Part shown: positions 20,715 through 31,725 of the stretch, piece by piece
How the letters are laid out: the number at the start of each line of letters is the position of its first letter
How positions within the stretch are numbered: position 1 is the stretch's first letter
DNA from: Bacteroidetes/Chlorobi group bacterium ChocPot_Mid
Lineage (GTDB): Bacteria > Bacteroidota > Ignavibacteria > Kapaibacteriales > UBA2268
NCBI GenBank assembly: GCA_003731675.1
Contig: RCNQ01000108.1
Span: 1-32,139 of the forward strand
DNA: 32,139 nt
Reading direction: 5' to 3'
Position numbers and translations under genes: made by a program
Notes under the pieces: model-generated
Seen by the model: the letters and a program-made list of their open reading frames with translations, nothing else
What the model was told of the DNA's origin: nothing
Databases searched by the model: none

Positions 20715-20744
20715 CAAAATTAATGTTTTTATTGTAATTATCAA
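20715..20744 (-). promoter_or_regulatory. Candidate Bacteroidetes-type promoter for purL
   Basis: Minus strand TTG (20742-20744) - N19 - TAATTTTG (20715-20722). Confidence 0.45.
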
Positions 20745-20983
20745 CATACAAACTAGTATAAATTTAACTACACACAATTCAAAAGAATTTATTAATTTTG
20801 ACAGTTTAAAAAATTTAACACAACAAAATGATTACATAATTTATTTAAGCAATATGATTTTTTTTGTATTTTAAGTAAGTTAATAAGTCTTTTATTATAA
20901 AATAATAATATTTTATGTTGTTAATGTACGAGAATGATGCTTTTTTTAATAAATAATTTTATAAACTAATAAAAAGTTAAGTT

Positions 20984-23203
20984 ATGGATTCATTAGTATA
21001 TCTAATTCCGTTATTTGGTGTGATAGCATTGTTATTCACACTATGGCGTTCATTGTGGGTTGGCAAGCAAGACCCAGGCAATGAGAAAATGCAGAAGATT
21101 GCAGGACATATACAAAAAGGTGCAATGGCATTTTTAAGAGCTGAGTATTCAAGAATTGCAATTTTCGCTGTTGTAGTGGCAATTTTGCTTGGGATTCAGG
21201 GAGCATCAGCTCCTGATTCAAGTTCTTTGGTTGCTATATCTTTTATTATTGGTGCAATTTGTTCCGCTTTAGCTGGATACATAGGGATGAAAGTTGCAAC
21301 CAAAGCCAATGTTAGAACAACCAATGCCGCTCGTGAAAGCTTAAACAAAGCACTTATTATTGCTTTCAATGGTGGTGCTGTTATGGGTATGGGAGTTGTT
21401 GGATTGGGAGTATTAGGATTAAGTATCCTCTTTATTATTTATGGAAATATGTGGGGTACAACTACACAAGAAGTATTAACCAAAGTTGTTACAGTTTTAA
21501 CTGGTTTCTCATTTGGTGCATCGTCAATAGCCTTGTTCGCCAGGGTTGGTGGTGGAATTTATACCAAAGCGGCAGATGTTGGTGCAGATTTGGTAGGAAA
21601 AGTTGAAGCCGGTATACCTGAAGACCATCCATTAAACCCTGCAACGATTGCAGATAACGTTGGAGACAATGTGGGAGATGTTGCAGGAATGGGTGCCGAC
21701 TTATTTGAGTCTTATGTTGGTTCGATTATAGGAACAATGGTACTTGGTACAATATTCTTTAGTTTACCTGAGTTTGCAGGAACTCCATTTGGAGGAATGA
21801 CAATGGTTGTTTTACCTTTATTTCTTGCTGCAGCAGGCATTATTGTATCAATCTTCGGTACTTTCTTTGTTAAAGTAAAAGAACATGGGAACCCACAAGC
21901 AGCGTTGAATATTGGAACATTCCTTGCTGCAGGGCTTATGATTATTGCAACATATTTTATTATCAACGCAATGTTACCAGCAACATTTTCAGTTTCAGAC
22001 CAATTGTATGGTGGATTAGATGCAAATAATACTATTGTACCTTTTACAATTACATCACTGGGTGTTTTCTTGGCAACAGTTATTGGTTTGATAGCAGGGG
22101 TTGGTATCGGGTTAGTAACAGAATATTATACAGGTTACGGCAAACCACCTGTCAGAAATATAGCTAAGCAGTCTTTAACTGGAGCAGCAACAAATATTAT
22201 TGCAGGTTTGGGAACAGGTATGATGTCAACAGCAATTCCAGTACTTTTAATCGCTTTTGCAATTATAGGTGCATTCCATTTTGCAGGACTTTATGGTATT
22301 GCCATAGCTGCTGTTGGTATGTTGGCAACAACAGGAATTCAATTGGCAGTTGATGCTTATGGTCCCGTTGCAGATAATGCTGGGGGAATAGCAGAAATGT
22401 CTGAATTACCTCACGAAGTTCGAGAAAGAACAGATAAGCTTGATGCTGTAGGAAACTCAACTGCTGCTATTGGTAAGGGCTTTGCAATTGGCTCAGCCGC
22501 TTTGACAGCTTTAGCACTTTTTGCAGCATTTATGACAGCTTCAGGATTGAAAGTAATTGATATATCAGTTCCTAAAGTAATGGCTGGTGTTTTCTTTGGT
22601 GGTTTGATGCCATTTGTTTTCTCAGCATTAGCTATGGGAGCAGTTGGCAAAGCCGCAATGAGAATGATTCAGGAAGTAAGAAGACAGTTTACAACTATTC
22701 CTGCTTTAAAAGCCGCTTTGGATTTAATGAGAAAACATGGTGATGAAGATTTGGATAAATGGTCAGCAGAAGACCAAAAAGTTTTCCGCGAAGCAGATGG
22801 TAAAGCTGAATATGAGAAATGTGTTGATATTTCTGCAAAAGCTGCTATCAAACAGATGGTATTACCTGGCTTATTAGCTGTTATTGTCCCTGTAGTAGTT
22901 GGTTTTATTTTCGGTGCTCAAACATTAGGCGGATTGTTAGCTGGTGTTACTGTGGTTGGTGTATTAATGGCTATCTTCCAGGCGAATGCCGGTGGTGCTT
23001 GGGATAACGCAAAGAAGATGTTTGAAGCCGGTGTTGAAATTGAAGGAAAAATGTATTATAAAGATTCCGAACCACGTAAAGCCGCTGTTGTAGGTGATAC
23101 CGTTGGTGACCCGTTCAAAGATACTTCAGGACCTTCAATAAATATATTAATAAAATTGATGTCTATCGTATCATTGATTTTAGCTCCACTGTTAGCTATG
23201 TAA
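20984..23203 (+). CDS. hppA: Membrane-bound ion-translocating pyrophosphatase (K+-dependent type by motif)
   Basis: 739 aa; [99 protein letters not shown]. Confidence 0.97.
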   Translation: MDSLVYLIPLFGVIALLFTLWRSLWVGKQDPGNEKMQKIAGHIQKGAMAFLRAEYSRIAIFAVVVAILLGIQGASAPDSSSLVAISFIIGAICSALAGYIGMKVATKANVRTTNAARESLNKALIIAFNGGAVMGMGVVGLGVLGLSILFIIYGNMWGTTTQEVLTKVVTVLTGFSFGASSIALFARVGGGIYTKAADVGADLVGKVEAGIPEDHPLNPATIADNVGDNVGDVAGMGADLFESYVGSIIGTMVLGTIFFSLPEFAGTPFGGMTMVVLPLFLAAAGIIVSIFGTFFVKVKEHGNPQAALNIGTFLAAGLMIIATYFIINAMLPATFSVSDQLYGGLDANNTIVPFTITSLGVFLATVIGLIAGVGIGLVTEYYTGYGKPPVRNIAKQSLTGAATNIIAGLGTGMMSTAIPVLLIAFAIIGAFHFAGLYGIAIAAVGMLATTGIQLAVDAYGPVADNAGGIAEMSELPHEVRERTDKLDAVGNSTAAIGKGFAIGSAALTALALFAAFMTASGLKVIDISVPKVMAGVFFGGLMPFVFSALAMGAVGKAAMRMIQEVRRQFTTIPALKAALDLMRKHGDEDLDKWSAEDQKVFREADGKAEYEKCVDISAKAAIKQMVLPGLLAVIVPVVVGFIFGAQTLGGLLAGVTVVGVLMAIFQANAGGAWDNAKKMFEAGVEIEGKMYYKDSEPRKAAVVGDTVGDPFKDTSGPSINILIKLMSIVSLILAPLLAM

Positions 23204-23222
23204 TGATATAATCTGATGTATA

Positions 23223-23258
23223 AAAACCTCCTGAATTATAAATCAGGAGGTTTTTTTT
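23223..23258 (+). terminator. Rho-independent terminator of hppA
   Basis: AAAACCTCCTGA (23223-23234) / TCAGGAGGTTTT (23243-23254) followed by T tract. Confidence 0.92.
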
Positions 23259-23260
23259 AT

Positions 23261-23285
23261 AAAAAAGCCGCTTGAAAGCGGCTTT
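23261..23285 (-). terminator. Rho-independent terminator of the rplU-rpmA operon
   Basis: Minus strand AAAGCCGC-TTTCAA-GCGGCTTT followed by a T run (plus coordinates 23264-23285 stem, A run 23261-23266). Confidence 0.85.
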
Positions 23286-23320
23286 AATTTTGCAAGTAGA
23301 GATGAAATAATATTTGTTAA

Positions 23321-23578
23321 TTAATTTGCAGGATAAACACTTACCTGCTTTTTATCTTTACCTTTTCTTTCGAATTTTACATGTCCGTCAATTAAAGAGA
23401 AGATTGTAAAGTCAGTTCCCAATCCGACATTTCTACCGGGATGGAATTTAGTGCCGCATTGGCGTACAATGATATTGCCCGCTTTTGCAAATTCACCACC
23501 GAACATTTTTACACCACGTCTTTGGGCATTGGAATCTCTTCCGTTTTTTGACGAACCGCCACCTTTTTTATGTGCCAT
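23321..23578 (-). CDS. rpmA: 50S ribosomal protein bL27
   Basis: [62 protein letters not shown]. Confidence 0.98.
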   Translation of the reverse strand: MAHKKGGGSSKNGRDSNAQRRGVKMFGGEFAKAGNIIVRQCGTKFHPGRNVGLGTDFTIFSLIDGHVKFERKGKDKKQVSVYPAN

Positions 23579-23602
23579 AATTCAATCCTTAACTATATTT
23601 TA

Positions 23603-23995
23603 TTATTCGTTGTTTTCTGTGTTATTTTCTGTCACAGGTTCATCTGCAACTTCAGCTTTCTTTCTCCCTCTGGTTTTTTTGACCTTACCTAAAGTAATAT
23701 CGGTAATTTCAATTTTTGTGAAAGCTTGTCTGTGTCCATTTAGTTTGCGGTGACCTTTTCTTCTTTTTTTGTGGAAGACTAAAACTTTATCGTCTTTACC
23801 ATGCTCCAAAATTTTTGCAGCAACAGTACCTTCGATGTAAGGAGTTCCAATTTGCTCTGAACCCTCTTCCCCACCCATGAGAATATTTGTAAATTCAACT
23901 GTTTCTCCAGGGTTTCCTTTTAAGAGAGGAACTCTGATTGTTGCATTTTTTTGTGCTTCTATTTGTATGCCACCAATTTCAACAACTGCGTACAT
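23603..23995 (-). CDS. rplU: 50S ribosomal protein bL21 with acidic C-terminal tail
   Basis: MYAVVEIGGIQIEAQKNATIRVPLL...KVLVFHKKRRKGHRKLNGHRQAFTKIEITDI. Confidence 0.97.
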   Translation of the reverse strand: MYAVVEIGGIQIEAQKNATIRVPLLKGNPGETVEFTNILMGGEEGSEQIGTPYIEGTVAAKILEHGKDDKVLVFHKKRRKGHRKLNGHRQAFTKIEITDITLGKVKKTRGRKKAEVADEPVTENNTENNE

Positions 23996-24077
23996 TTTAT
24001 TATCCTAATAAACTTTTTTATAAATTATTTTTAAAAGAATTGCAATTTACGAATATATTAATAACTTACCAAAAAAA

Positions 24078-25337
24078 TTATGCAGTTTTTGCTCGCTTTT
24101 TTATTTTTTCGTATTGCACTTTGTTTTCTTTACCTTCTATAAAATTGTTAGTTATAGTGCATTTTTCAATATCCTGCAAATCGGGTAACTCGTACATTAC
24201 AGGTAACATAAATTCTTCAACTATTGCCCTAAGGGCTCTTGCACCAGTTTTTCTTTCTCTGGCTTTTTTTACGATGGTTTTAAGGGCTTCTTGCTCAAAT
24301 TCCAAAGTAACCCCTTCCATTTTAAAGAGTTTCTGGTATTGTTTTATAATCGAATTCTTCGGTTCTGTCAAAATGTTCAACATAGCTTCTTCTGAAAGTT
24401 CCTCAAGAGGTGCAAAAACAGGTAGTCTTCCAATTATTTCAGGGATAAATCCATATTTTAACAAGTCTTCGGGTTCAACCTTTTTCAGTAAGTTGTAGGA
24501 TTCTTTGATAACATCTAAATCTTCGGACATAAATCCGATGGTTGATGTTCTCATTCGCTGGGCGATTATTTTTTCTAAACCCTCAAATGCTCCACCACAA
24601 ATAAAAAGTATATTTTGGGTATTGATATGGATTAATTCCTGTTCGGGGTGTTTCCTACCCCCTTTTGGTGGAATTCCTGCTATCGTTCCTTCAAGGATTT
24701 TCAATAATGCCTGCTGAACACCTTCACCTGAGACATCTCTTGTTATGCTTCGAGATTCACTTTTTCGAGTAATTTTATCAATTTCATCAATATATATAAT
24801 GCCTCTTTCAGCAAGGGCAGTATTGTAATTTGCATTTTGTACAAGAGACAAAAGTATGTTTTCTACATCATCACCGACATATCCTGCTTCAGTTAATGTA
24901 GTGGCATCAGCAATAGCAAAAGGAACTTTGAGTATTCGAGCTAAGGTCCTTGCCAATAAAGTTTTGCCTGTACCTGTTGGTCCGAGTAATAAAATATTGC
25001 TCTTTTCTATTTCAACATCCTGGAACTCTTTTGCTAAGTCTGTGGTTTGTATTCGTTTATAATGATTATAAACCGCAACAGATAATACTTTTTTTGCATG
25101 TTCCTGCCCAATGACGTAATCATCGAGTTGCCTCTTTATTTCAGATGGTTTAGGCAAGTCCGACGGTTTTTGAAATTCAATAGATTGCAGTGCGTTGTGT
25201 TTTATGATTTCTTCAGATTTCCTGACACAGACATTGCAAATGTAAATCTGATTTGGTCCTTCGATTAAGCTTTGGACTTCCTCAGCAGTCCGACCACAAA
25301 ATGAGCAGTGGATATTTTTAACAAATTCTTTTGACAT
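24078..25337 (-). CDS. clpX: ATP-dependent Clp protease ATP-binding subunit ClpX
   Basis: N-terminal zinc finger CSFCGR...[53 protein letters not shown]. Confidence 0.97.
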   Translation of the reverse strand: MSKEFVKNIHCSFCGRTAEEVQSLIEGPNQIYICNVCVRKSEEIIKHNALQSIEFQKPSDLPKPSEIKRQLDDYVIGQEHAKKVLSVAVYNHYKRIQTTDLAKEFQDVEIEKSNILLLGPTGTGKTLLARTLARILKVPFAIADATTLTEAGYVGDDVENILLSLVQNANYNTALAERGIIYIDEIDKITRKSESRSITRDVSGEGVQQALLKILEGTIAGIPPKGGRKHPEQELIHINTQNILFICGGAFEGLEKIIAQRMRTSTIGFMSEDLDVIKESYNLLKKVEPEDLLKYGFIPEIIGRLPVFAPLEELSEEAMLNILTEPKNSIIKQYQKLFKMEGVTLEFEQEALKTIVKKARERKTGARALRAIVEEFMLPVMYELPDLQDIEKCTITNNFIEGKENKVQYEKIKKRAKTA

Positions 25338-25348
25338 TTTCTAAACCT

Positions 25349-25972
25349 TTATTTACTTTCTGTTTCACTCTTTGTTTCTTGCTCAGGTAATCTGACAAGG
25401 ATTTTATCTATGATACCATAATCCATAGCTTCCTGGGCTGACATGTAAAAATCTCTGTCAGAGTCTCGCCGTACTTCTTCAATTGCTCTTCCTGTGTGTT
25501 TAGCAGTAATTTCGTACAGAGTTTCGCGGATTCTTAGCATTTCTTTAGTGTAGATTTCAATATCTGTTGCCTGACCTTGAGCACCACCTAATGGCTGATG
25601 CATAAGGATTCTTGCGTTTGGAAGGGCATACCTTTTTCCTTTTGAACCTGCACAGAGCAAAACCTGTGCCATAGATGCCCCCATACCCATACAAATTGTC
25701 GTTATATCAGGTTTGACGAATTGCATTGTGTCGTAAATTGCCAAGCCGGCACTGACAGAACCACCAGGTGAATTGATGTAAATATTTATATCTTTATTCG
25801 GGTCTTCGCTTGCAAGAAAAAGTAATTGGGCAATCACAAGATTGGAAACATAATCATCTATTGGCGAACCAATAAAAATAATTCTTTCCTTCAACAAACG
25901 GGAATATATGTCGTAAGAACGCTCTCCCCTGCTCGTTTGCTCAACAACAATTGGTATTAGCTGATTAATCAT
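25349..25972 (-). CDS. clpP: ATP-dependent Clp protease proteolytic subunit ClpP
   Basis: [26 protein letters not shown]; active-site [11 protein letters not shown] and [31 protein letters not shown]. Confidence 0.96.
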   Translation of the reverse strand: MINQLIPIVVEQTSRGERSYDIYSRLLKERIIFIGSPIDDYVSNLVIAQLLFLASEDPNKDINIYINSPGGSVSAGLAIYDTMQFVKPDITTICMGMGASMAQVLLCAGSKGKRYALPNARILMHQPLGGAQGQATDIEIYTKEMLRIRETLYEITAKHTGRAIEEVRRDSDRDFYMSAQEAMDYGIIDKILVRLPEQETKSETESK

Positions 25973-26217
25973 TTTCGTATTTCCTTAATATATTAAATAG
26001 TTTAATAATAAAGAGCTATAACGGATGAGGAGGAAAAATAATTTAAAAAAGGTGCTACTATGTTAGTTCTATATAGTCATTCGAATATTCATAAAAAAAT
26101 TTTATTTGACTAACTTCGGAAGAAAAAATTTATAAAAATAATTATTGTTCGATAAAAATAAAATATAGAAGCGGGGATAGAAATCCAGATAAGGGTTAGT
26201 TTGATAGTAAAGTTTTT

Positions 26218-26397
26218 ATGCTTGTTATCCAGAAAAGTGCAGAAAGAAAATGGGCATATTCAAATTTGGTTTCAGTAGTCAGCTTCCATTTAATGACTTA
26301 TATTGATTTATTCAAATTTTTGAAAATACCTGATTCTGGTTGGAATAATTTAACAAATAAAAAGCCGAACAATTGGCACTATTTGATTACTAATTAA
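26218..26397 (+). pseudogene. Possible C-terminal relic of a DDE transposase (59-codon ORF, below the track cutoff)
   Basis: Translates to MLVIQKSAERKWAYSNLVSVVSFHLMTYIDLFKFLKIPDSGWNNLTNKKPNNWHYLITN*; the HLMTYIDLFKFLKxPD segment resembles, from memory, the C-terminus of some IS4-like transposases. No intact upstream reading frame. Confidence 0.3.
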
Positions 26398-26630
26398 GGG
26401 GAGCTTCCTTTTTGATTTATAAAATTCATTCAAGTTTTCCAATGGTTTATTCCTTAAATACTGTTATTTTTGATTTTTATCGGACAGTAATGATTAATAA
26501 TCACTAATTTATTTAGTATTGAAACAAAGATTGATTTTTTTAAAATAATTACTTTAATTTATCGTGAAAATAGATAATTGAAAATATTTTACTATTTGGC
26601 GTATAATTTGATAGAAGAATCTTATAATTA

Positions 26631-26662
26631 TTTGTTTTTTTTAAAAGATAATTATATATTTG
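26631..26662 (+). promoter_or_regulatory. Candidate Bacteroidetes-type promoter, nearly abutting the ATG at 26667
   Basis: TTTG (26631-26634) - N20 - TATATTTG (26655-26662); last G is 5 nt before the A of ATG. Confidence 0.5.
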
Positions 26663-26666
26663 TAAT

Positions 26667-27092
26667 ATGAAAATGAAAATAACTGCAATAATATTGCTCA
26701 CTTTTACAACCTTAGCGTTATTTGCTTCCGATAACGTCATAGAGTATCTTCGTGCAAAGTCAGATGGCAAGTCTATAACTGTTGAATGGAAAACTACTTC
26801 CGAACAAGATATTAATTCGTTTGCCATCGAACGTGCTGGTAGCGACCAAATTTTCGAATCAATCGAAACTAAACAAGCAAAAGGTTTTGCGAGCACTTAT
26901 ACTTATCTCGACGAATCTGCTTTCAAAACAAGTGAAAATGGCGACAAGACACTTTCTAAAAATATCTATTTTTACCGTATCGCTATTAACAAAAAAGACG
27001 GCTCCAAAGTTTACAGCACTATTGCCAATGTTACTCACAATACCAGCAGTATTCGCAGAACTTGGGGTATGCTCAAGGAAATGTTCAGATAA
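26667..27092 (+). CDS. Small secreted Fn3-like protein of unknown function
   Basis: 141 aa; signal peptide MKMKITAIILLTFTTLALFA; VEWKTTSEQDINSFAIERA...NIYFYRIAINKKDGSKVYS Fn3-like strands; basic C-terminus SSIRRTWGMLKEMFR. Confidence 0.75.
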   Translation: MKMKITAIILLTFTTLALFASDNVIEYLRAKSDGKSITVEWKTTSEQDINSFAIERAGSDQIFESIETKQAKGFASTYTYLDESAFKTSENGDKTLSKNIYFYRIAINKKDGSKVYSTIANVTHNTSSIRRTWGMLKEMFR

Positions 27093-27171
27093 AATAATTC
27101 AATTGTCTTTAACCCAATATTTATTAGTTTTGTTAATTATCGTATTAACTTTTTTAACTTTTTAATTTCTG

Positions 27172-28851
27172 ATGTCTTTGAAAAAATTAAATATAGTTCT
27201 GTTAATTTTCTCCATATCTTTTGGTTTAAATGCCAAACCTTTCACACTATCCGATATTGACAATAAATGCGGTACTTATGTTTCTCAGGAAAAGCAATCA
27301 AAACTTATAAAAAAATTAGCTATTCCTATTGATACTATCAAAGGCAGACCAGTCCTCCAAAAGCAGATAGCAACACCGACCGGTAACTTTTTAATCCATT
27401 ACGACACAACCGGTTATCATTCTGTTAGTTTGACTGACATTAATTCAAATGGCATTCCTGATTATGTTGACTCTGTTATTTACTATTTTGATTATGTTTA
27501 CAAATTTTACATTGATTCAGTCGGTTATATCAAACCACTTTCAGATGAAAGTCTGGGTGGTACAAGTGCCTATGATATCTATCTGATGAATATCGGTGAC
27601 GGCGAACCTGCTTACTATGGAGTAACCCGCAAAGATAAAGAAAAACTTCCACGTGAAAATTTTCCCAAATGGATTTCTCATATAATCATTGACAACGACT
27701 ATAGCCCTTTTGACTCTACTTTCGATATCCATAATAAAAGAAAGCAAACATTCAGTTTGAATAGCTTTGACATTTTGAAGATTACTGTTGCACACGAATT
27801 CCATCATGCTATTCAGATGTCTTATGGTGAACAGGAAATTCCAAAGCCCCTTACAATTTATGAAATGACAAGTACCTGGATGGAATACCGACTCTTCCCC
27901 GAAGTAAAAGATTATCTGCAATACGTCAATGGTCTTTTTACATACCCCGAAGTCTGTCCCTTTGGAAATGGTTTGCCAGAAAACGGTTACAGATGGTCAA
28001 TTTTCGGACACTATATTTATAAATATTTCGGAGATTCTCTTTTACTCAGAACCTGGGAAAAAATCGGTGAAGGAATCAACGCCTATGATGCCCTTAATTC
28101 TGCATTTATGGAAAAAGGAACAAATTTAATGACTGCCTGGTGCAATTTCTTACCTTGGCTTTACTACACAAATGAGAGAGCAATCGAAGGGGAATACTTT
28201 GCTGATGCAAAATTATTTCCATTATTTAGTTTTTACAAAAAGGAAAATTTCAAATCACCATCATTCCTTGACGAAGGGAAAATGCAATCTTTTGAAGTCA
28301 GAGCTTTTCAATGTATATTGCCAACACAAGAAGATAATTCTCTCGATACTTTCAATGTTTTTATTTCAAATACCGATTTGCAATCTGCTATTCGTCAGTA
28401 CGAAAGCAACAAAACATATTCCTTAATCCTTACAGATTTTGAAAATAATCAGTGTCAGCAAATTTCAGGCACTAAATACTTTTTTGGAATTCATGCGGAA
28501 AAAGGTGACATTTGCAACCATACTTTCTTTGTAATGTCTAACCCGGTAAGCATTGTCTATCCCAATCCATACAAGCCACCTTACGATAAATCACTGAATT
28601 TTCCTCTTCCCGATAATGCGGTTATAAGCGATTATGCTGTTCTGACTATCTACTCTGACGATATGCAGAGAATTATCTCAAAAAAGAAAGAAGTTGTTGT
28701 TAATACAACAATCAGAGAAAAGGAAAAACACGACAGAGTACTTTCACTCGATTCATCAGAATTAGAAGATTTAACAAGTGGCGTTTACATCTATTCAATA
28801 GATTACAAAGGTAAAACATCTTATGGTAAATTCGTAATAATAAGAAAATAG
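27172..28851 (+). CDS. Secreted putative zinc metalloprotease (MXAN_6640-like) with C-terminal sorting-domain-like region
   Basis: 559 aa; signal peptide; VAHEFHHAIQMSYG (HExxH) followed by YEMTSTWMEYRLFP; C-terminus SIVYPNPYKPPYDKSLNFPLPD...GVYIYSIDYKGKTSYGKFVIIRK resembles T9SS sorting domains. Confidence 0.82.
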   Translation: MSLKKLNIVLLIFSISFGLNAKPFTLSDIDNKCGTYVSQEKQSKLIKKLAIPIDTIKGRPVLQKQIATPTGNFLIHYDTTGYHSVSLTDINSNGIPDYVDSVIYYFDYVYKFYIDSVGYIKPLSDESLGGTSAYDIYLMNIGDGEPAYYGVTRKDKEKLPRENFPKWISHIIIDNDYSPFDSTFDIHNKRKQTFSLNSFDILKITVAHEFHHAIQMSYGEQEIPKPLTIYEMTSTWMEYRLFPEVKDYLQYVNGLFTYPEVCPFGNGLPENGYRWSIFGHYIYKYFGDSLLLRTWEKIGEGINAYDALNSAFMEKGTNLMTAWCNFLPWLYYTNERAIEGEYFADAKLFPLFSFYKKENFKSPSFLDEGKMQSFEVRAFQCILPTQEDNSLDTFNVFISNTDLQSAIRQYESNKTYSLILTDFENNQCQQISGTKYFFGIHAEKGDICNHTFFVMSNPVSIVYPNPYKPPYDKSLNFPLPDNAVISDYAVLTIYSDDMQRIISKKKEVVVNTTIREKEKHDRVLSLDSSELEDLTSGVYIYSIDYKGKTSYGKFVIIRK

Positions 28852-28852
28852 T

Positions 28853-29479
28853 ATGCAAAATTTCAATCTGATAGCACAAGATATTTCAAAAAGTTTCGAA
28901 TCAAAAAAATTCCTTTTTGAAAAAATCAATTTCAATTTATCTAACAGTAATTCCATTGCTATTACTGGTAAAAATGGTTCAGGAAAATCTACTCTTGTAA
29001 AAATTATTGCAGGATTCATCACACCTACCACCGGTGAAATAAATTTCAATATATCAGGAAATTCTATCCTCATGGAAAACTTCAATAACTATTTCGGATT
29101 TGTTTCACCTTACCTTACTCTTTATGAAGAATTTACTGCATTAGAACAAATAAGATTATTCGCCGATTTAAAAGGAATAAATTTCAATGTTAATATAGCC
29201 CATGAACTTTTAGATACTTTTCAACTCACCAATAATAAAAATAAATTTGTTAGAAAATATTCATCAGGTATGAAGCAAAGGTTAAAATTCATCTTAGCAC
29301 TTTACAATAATCCGCAACTACTCATCCTTGACGAGCCATTCTCAAATCTTGATGATTCAGGTATCAATATTGTAATGGAAAAAATAATAAAACATCTTTC
29401 AGATGGGGGTGCAATCATAATTGCCACAAACGATGAACGGGAAAAATCGCTTTGCGAAAATATAATCAACCTCAGTTAA
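28853..29479 (+). CDS. ABC transporter ATP-binding protein, CcmA (haem exporter)-like
   Basis: Walker A GKNGSGKST, signature YSSGMKQR, Walker B LLILDEPFSNLD; 208 aa; begins 1 nt after the preceding stop codon. Confidence 0.88.
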   Translation: MQNFNLIAQDISKSFESKKFLFEKINFNLSNSNSIAITGKNGSGKSTLVKIIAGFITPTTGEINFNISGNSILMENFNNYFGFVSPYLTLYEEFTALEQIRLFADLKGINFNVNIAHELLDTFQLTNNKNKFVRKYSSGMKQRLKFILALYNNPQLLILDEPFSNLDDSGINIVMEKIIKHLSDGGAIIIATNDEREKSLCENIINLS

Positions 29480-29480
29480 A

Positions 29481-29519
29481 TAAAAAAACGGATAATAATA
29501 TTCTCATACTACTATCCGT
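29481..29519 (-). terminator. Rho-independent terminator of atpD-atpC (minus strand)
   Basis: Minus strand acggatagtagtat-GAGA-atattattatccgt-ttttttta: 14 bp stem with two G-U pairs only on the minus-strand RNA, GAGA loop, U tract. Confidence 0.75.
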
Positions 29520-29542
29520 ATTAAATCTTATTAAATAAAATT

Positions 29543-29950
29543 TTAATTTCTTGCTTTTTCTGCAACTTTCAATTTATTCTCAATTTCCAGAACAGCCATT
29601 TCATATTCAGCTGTCTTCTGTGCTTTAAACAATTCCTTTGCCTTTGCAAGTTCACTCCTAATTTCTTCAGAATTCAACTCAGCAGAATCAAATGCACTTT
29701 CAACTAAAATAGAAATCTTGTTACGATGAACTTCAGTAAATCCTGAACCTGTTGCAAATAAAAGCAGTTTACCTGACTCATCAACAATCTTAGTTAATCC
29801 GACATCAAGTGTCGAAACGATTGGAGCATGATTATTCAATATCTGAAAAGGACTTTTACTCCCTGGTACTGATACCGACTGAGCTTTACCTTCATATATA
29901 ACCATCTGCGGTGTAACTATTTCAACATCCAAAATTTTTTCCTGCTCCAT
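29543..29950 (-). CDS. atpC: ATP synthase F1 epsilon subunit
   Basis: LDVEIVTPQMVIYEGKAQSVSVPGSKSPFQILNNHAPIVSTLDVG. Confidence 0.94.
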   Translation of the reverse strand: MEQEKILDVEIVTPQMVIYEGKAQSVSVPGSKSPFQILNNHAPIVSTLDVGLTKIVDESGKLLLFATGSGFTEVHRNKISILVESAFDSAELNSEEIRSELAKAKELFKAQKTAEYEMAVLEIENKLKVAEKARN

Positions 29951-29989
29951 TTATTCCTCTTATTAATTTTCAATTACAATATTTAATAA

Positions 29990-31399
<1,410 letters not shown>

Positions 31400-31482
31400 T
31401 TAATAATCCTTCAAATAATATTAAAATTTATATTAATTAATCTATTTCTATTTTGATAAATCATATTTACAAATTTGAGCAA

Positions 31483-31514
31483 CAAATTTAATCAAATAAT
31501 TCATAATAGACAAA
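31483..31514 (-). promoter_or_regulatory. Candidate Bacteroidetes-type promoter for atpDC
   Basis: Minus strand TTTG (31511-31514) - N20 - TAAATTTG (31483-31490). Confidence 0.5.
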
Positions 31515-31725
31515 AAATACTATCATTTCAATCAATTTTAATCTCTCAGATTTATTTTTTGTAATCAATCAGTAGTGTTTATTTTATTAAAAAATATTTA
31601 TTTTATCTTTTAAGCCCTTTTTTATCAATGAATTATCCATATTTCAACTTCCGAAATTCCAATATTTATTATTTTTCTAATTTATCAATCATTTGTATAT
31701 TCAATAAATTAAATTTACGAAAAAT

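Noticed and set aside
23938-24498. 186 aa plus-strand ORF
   Set aside because: Antisense to rplU 5' end and clpX; no recognisable domain.
26549-26896. 115 aa minus-strand ORF across the 26667 promoter
   Set aside because: Low-complexity AT-rich C-terminus, antisense to a better supported gene and promoter.
26782-27165. 127 aa ORF in another frame over the small secreted protein gene
   Set aside because: Overlaps the 26667 ORF, which has a signal peptide and coherent Fn3-like strands; the alternative frame is probably open as a by-product of codon bias.
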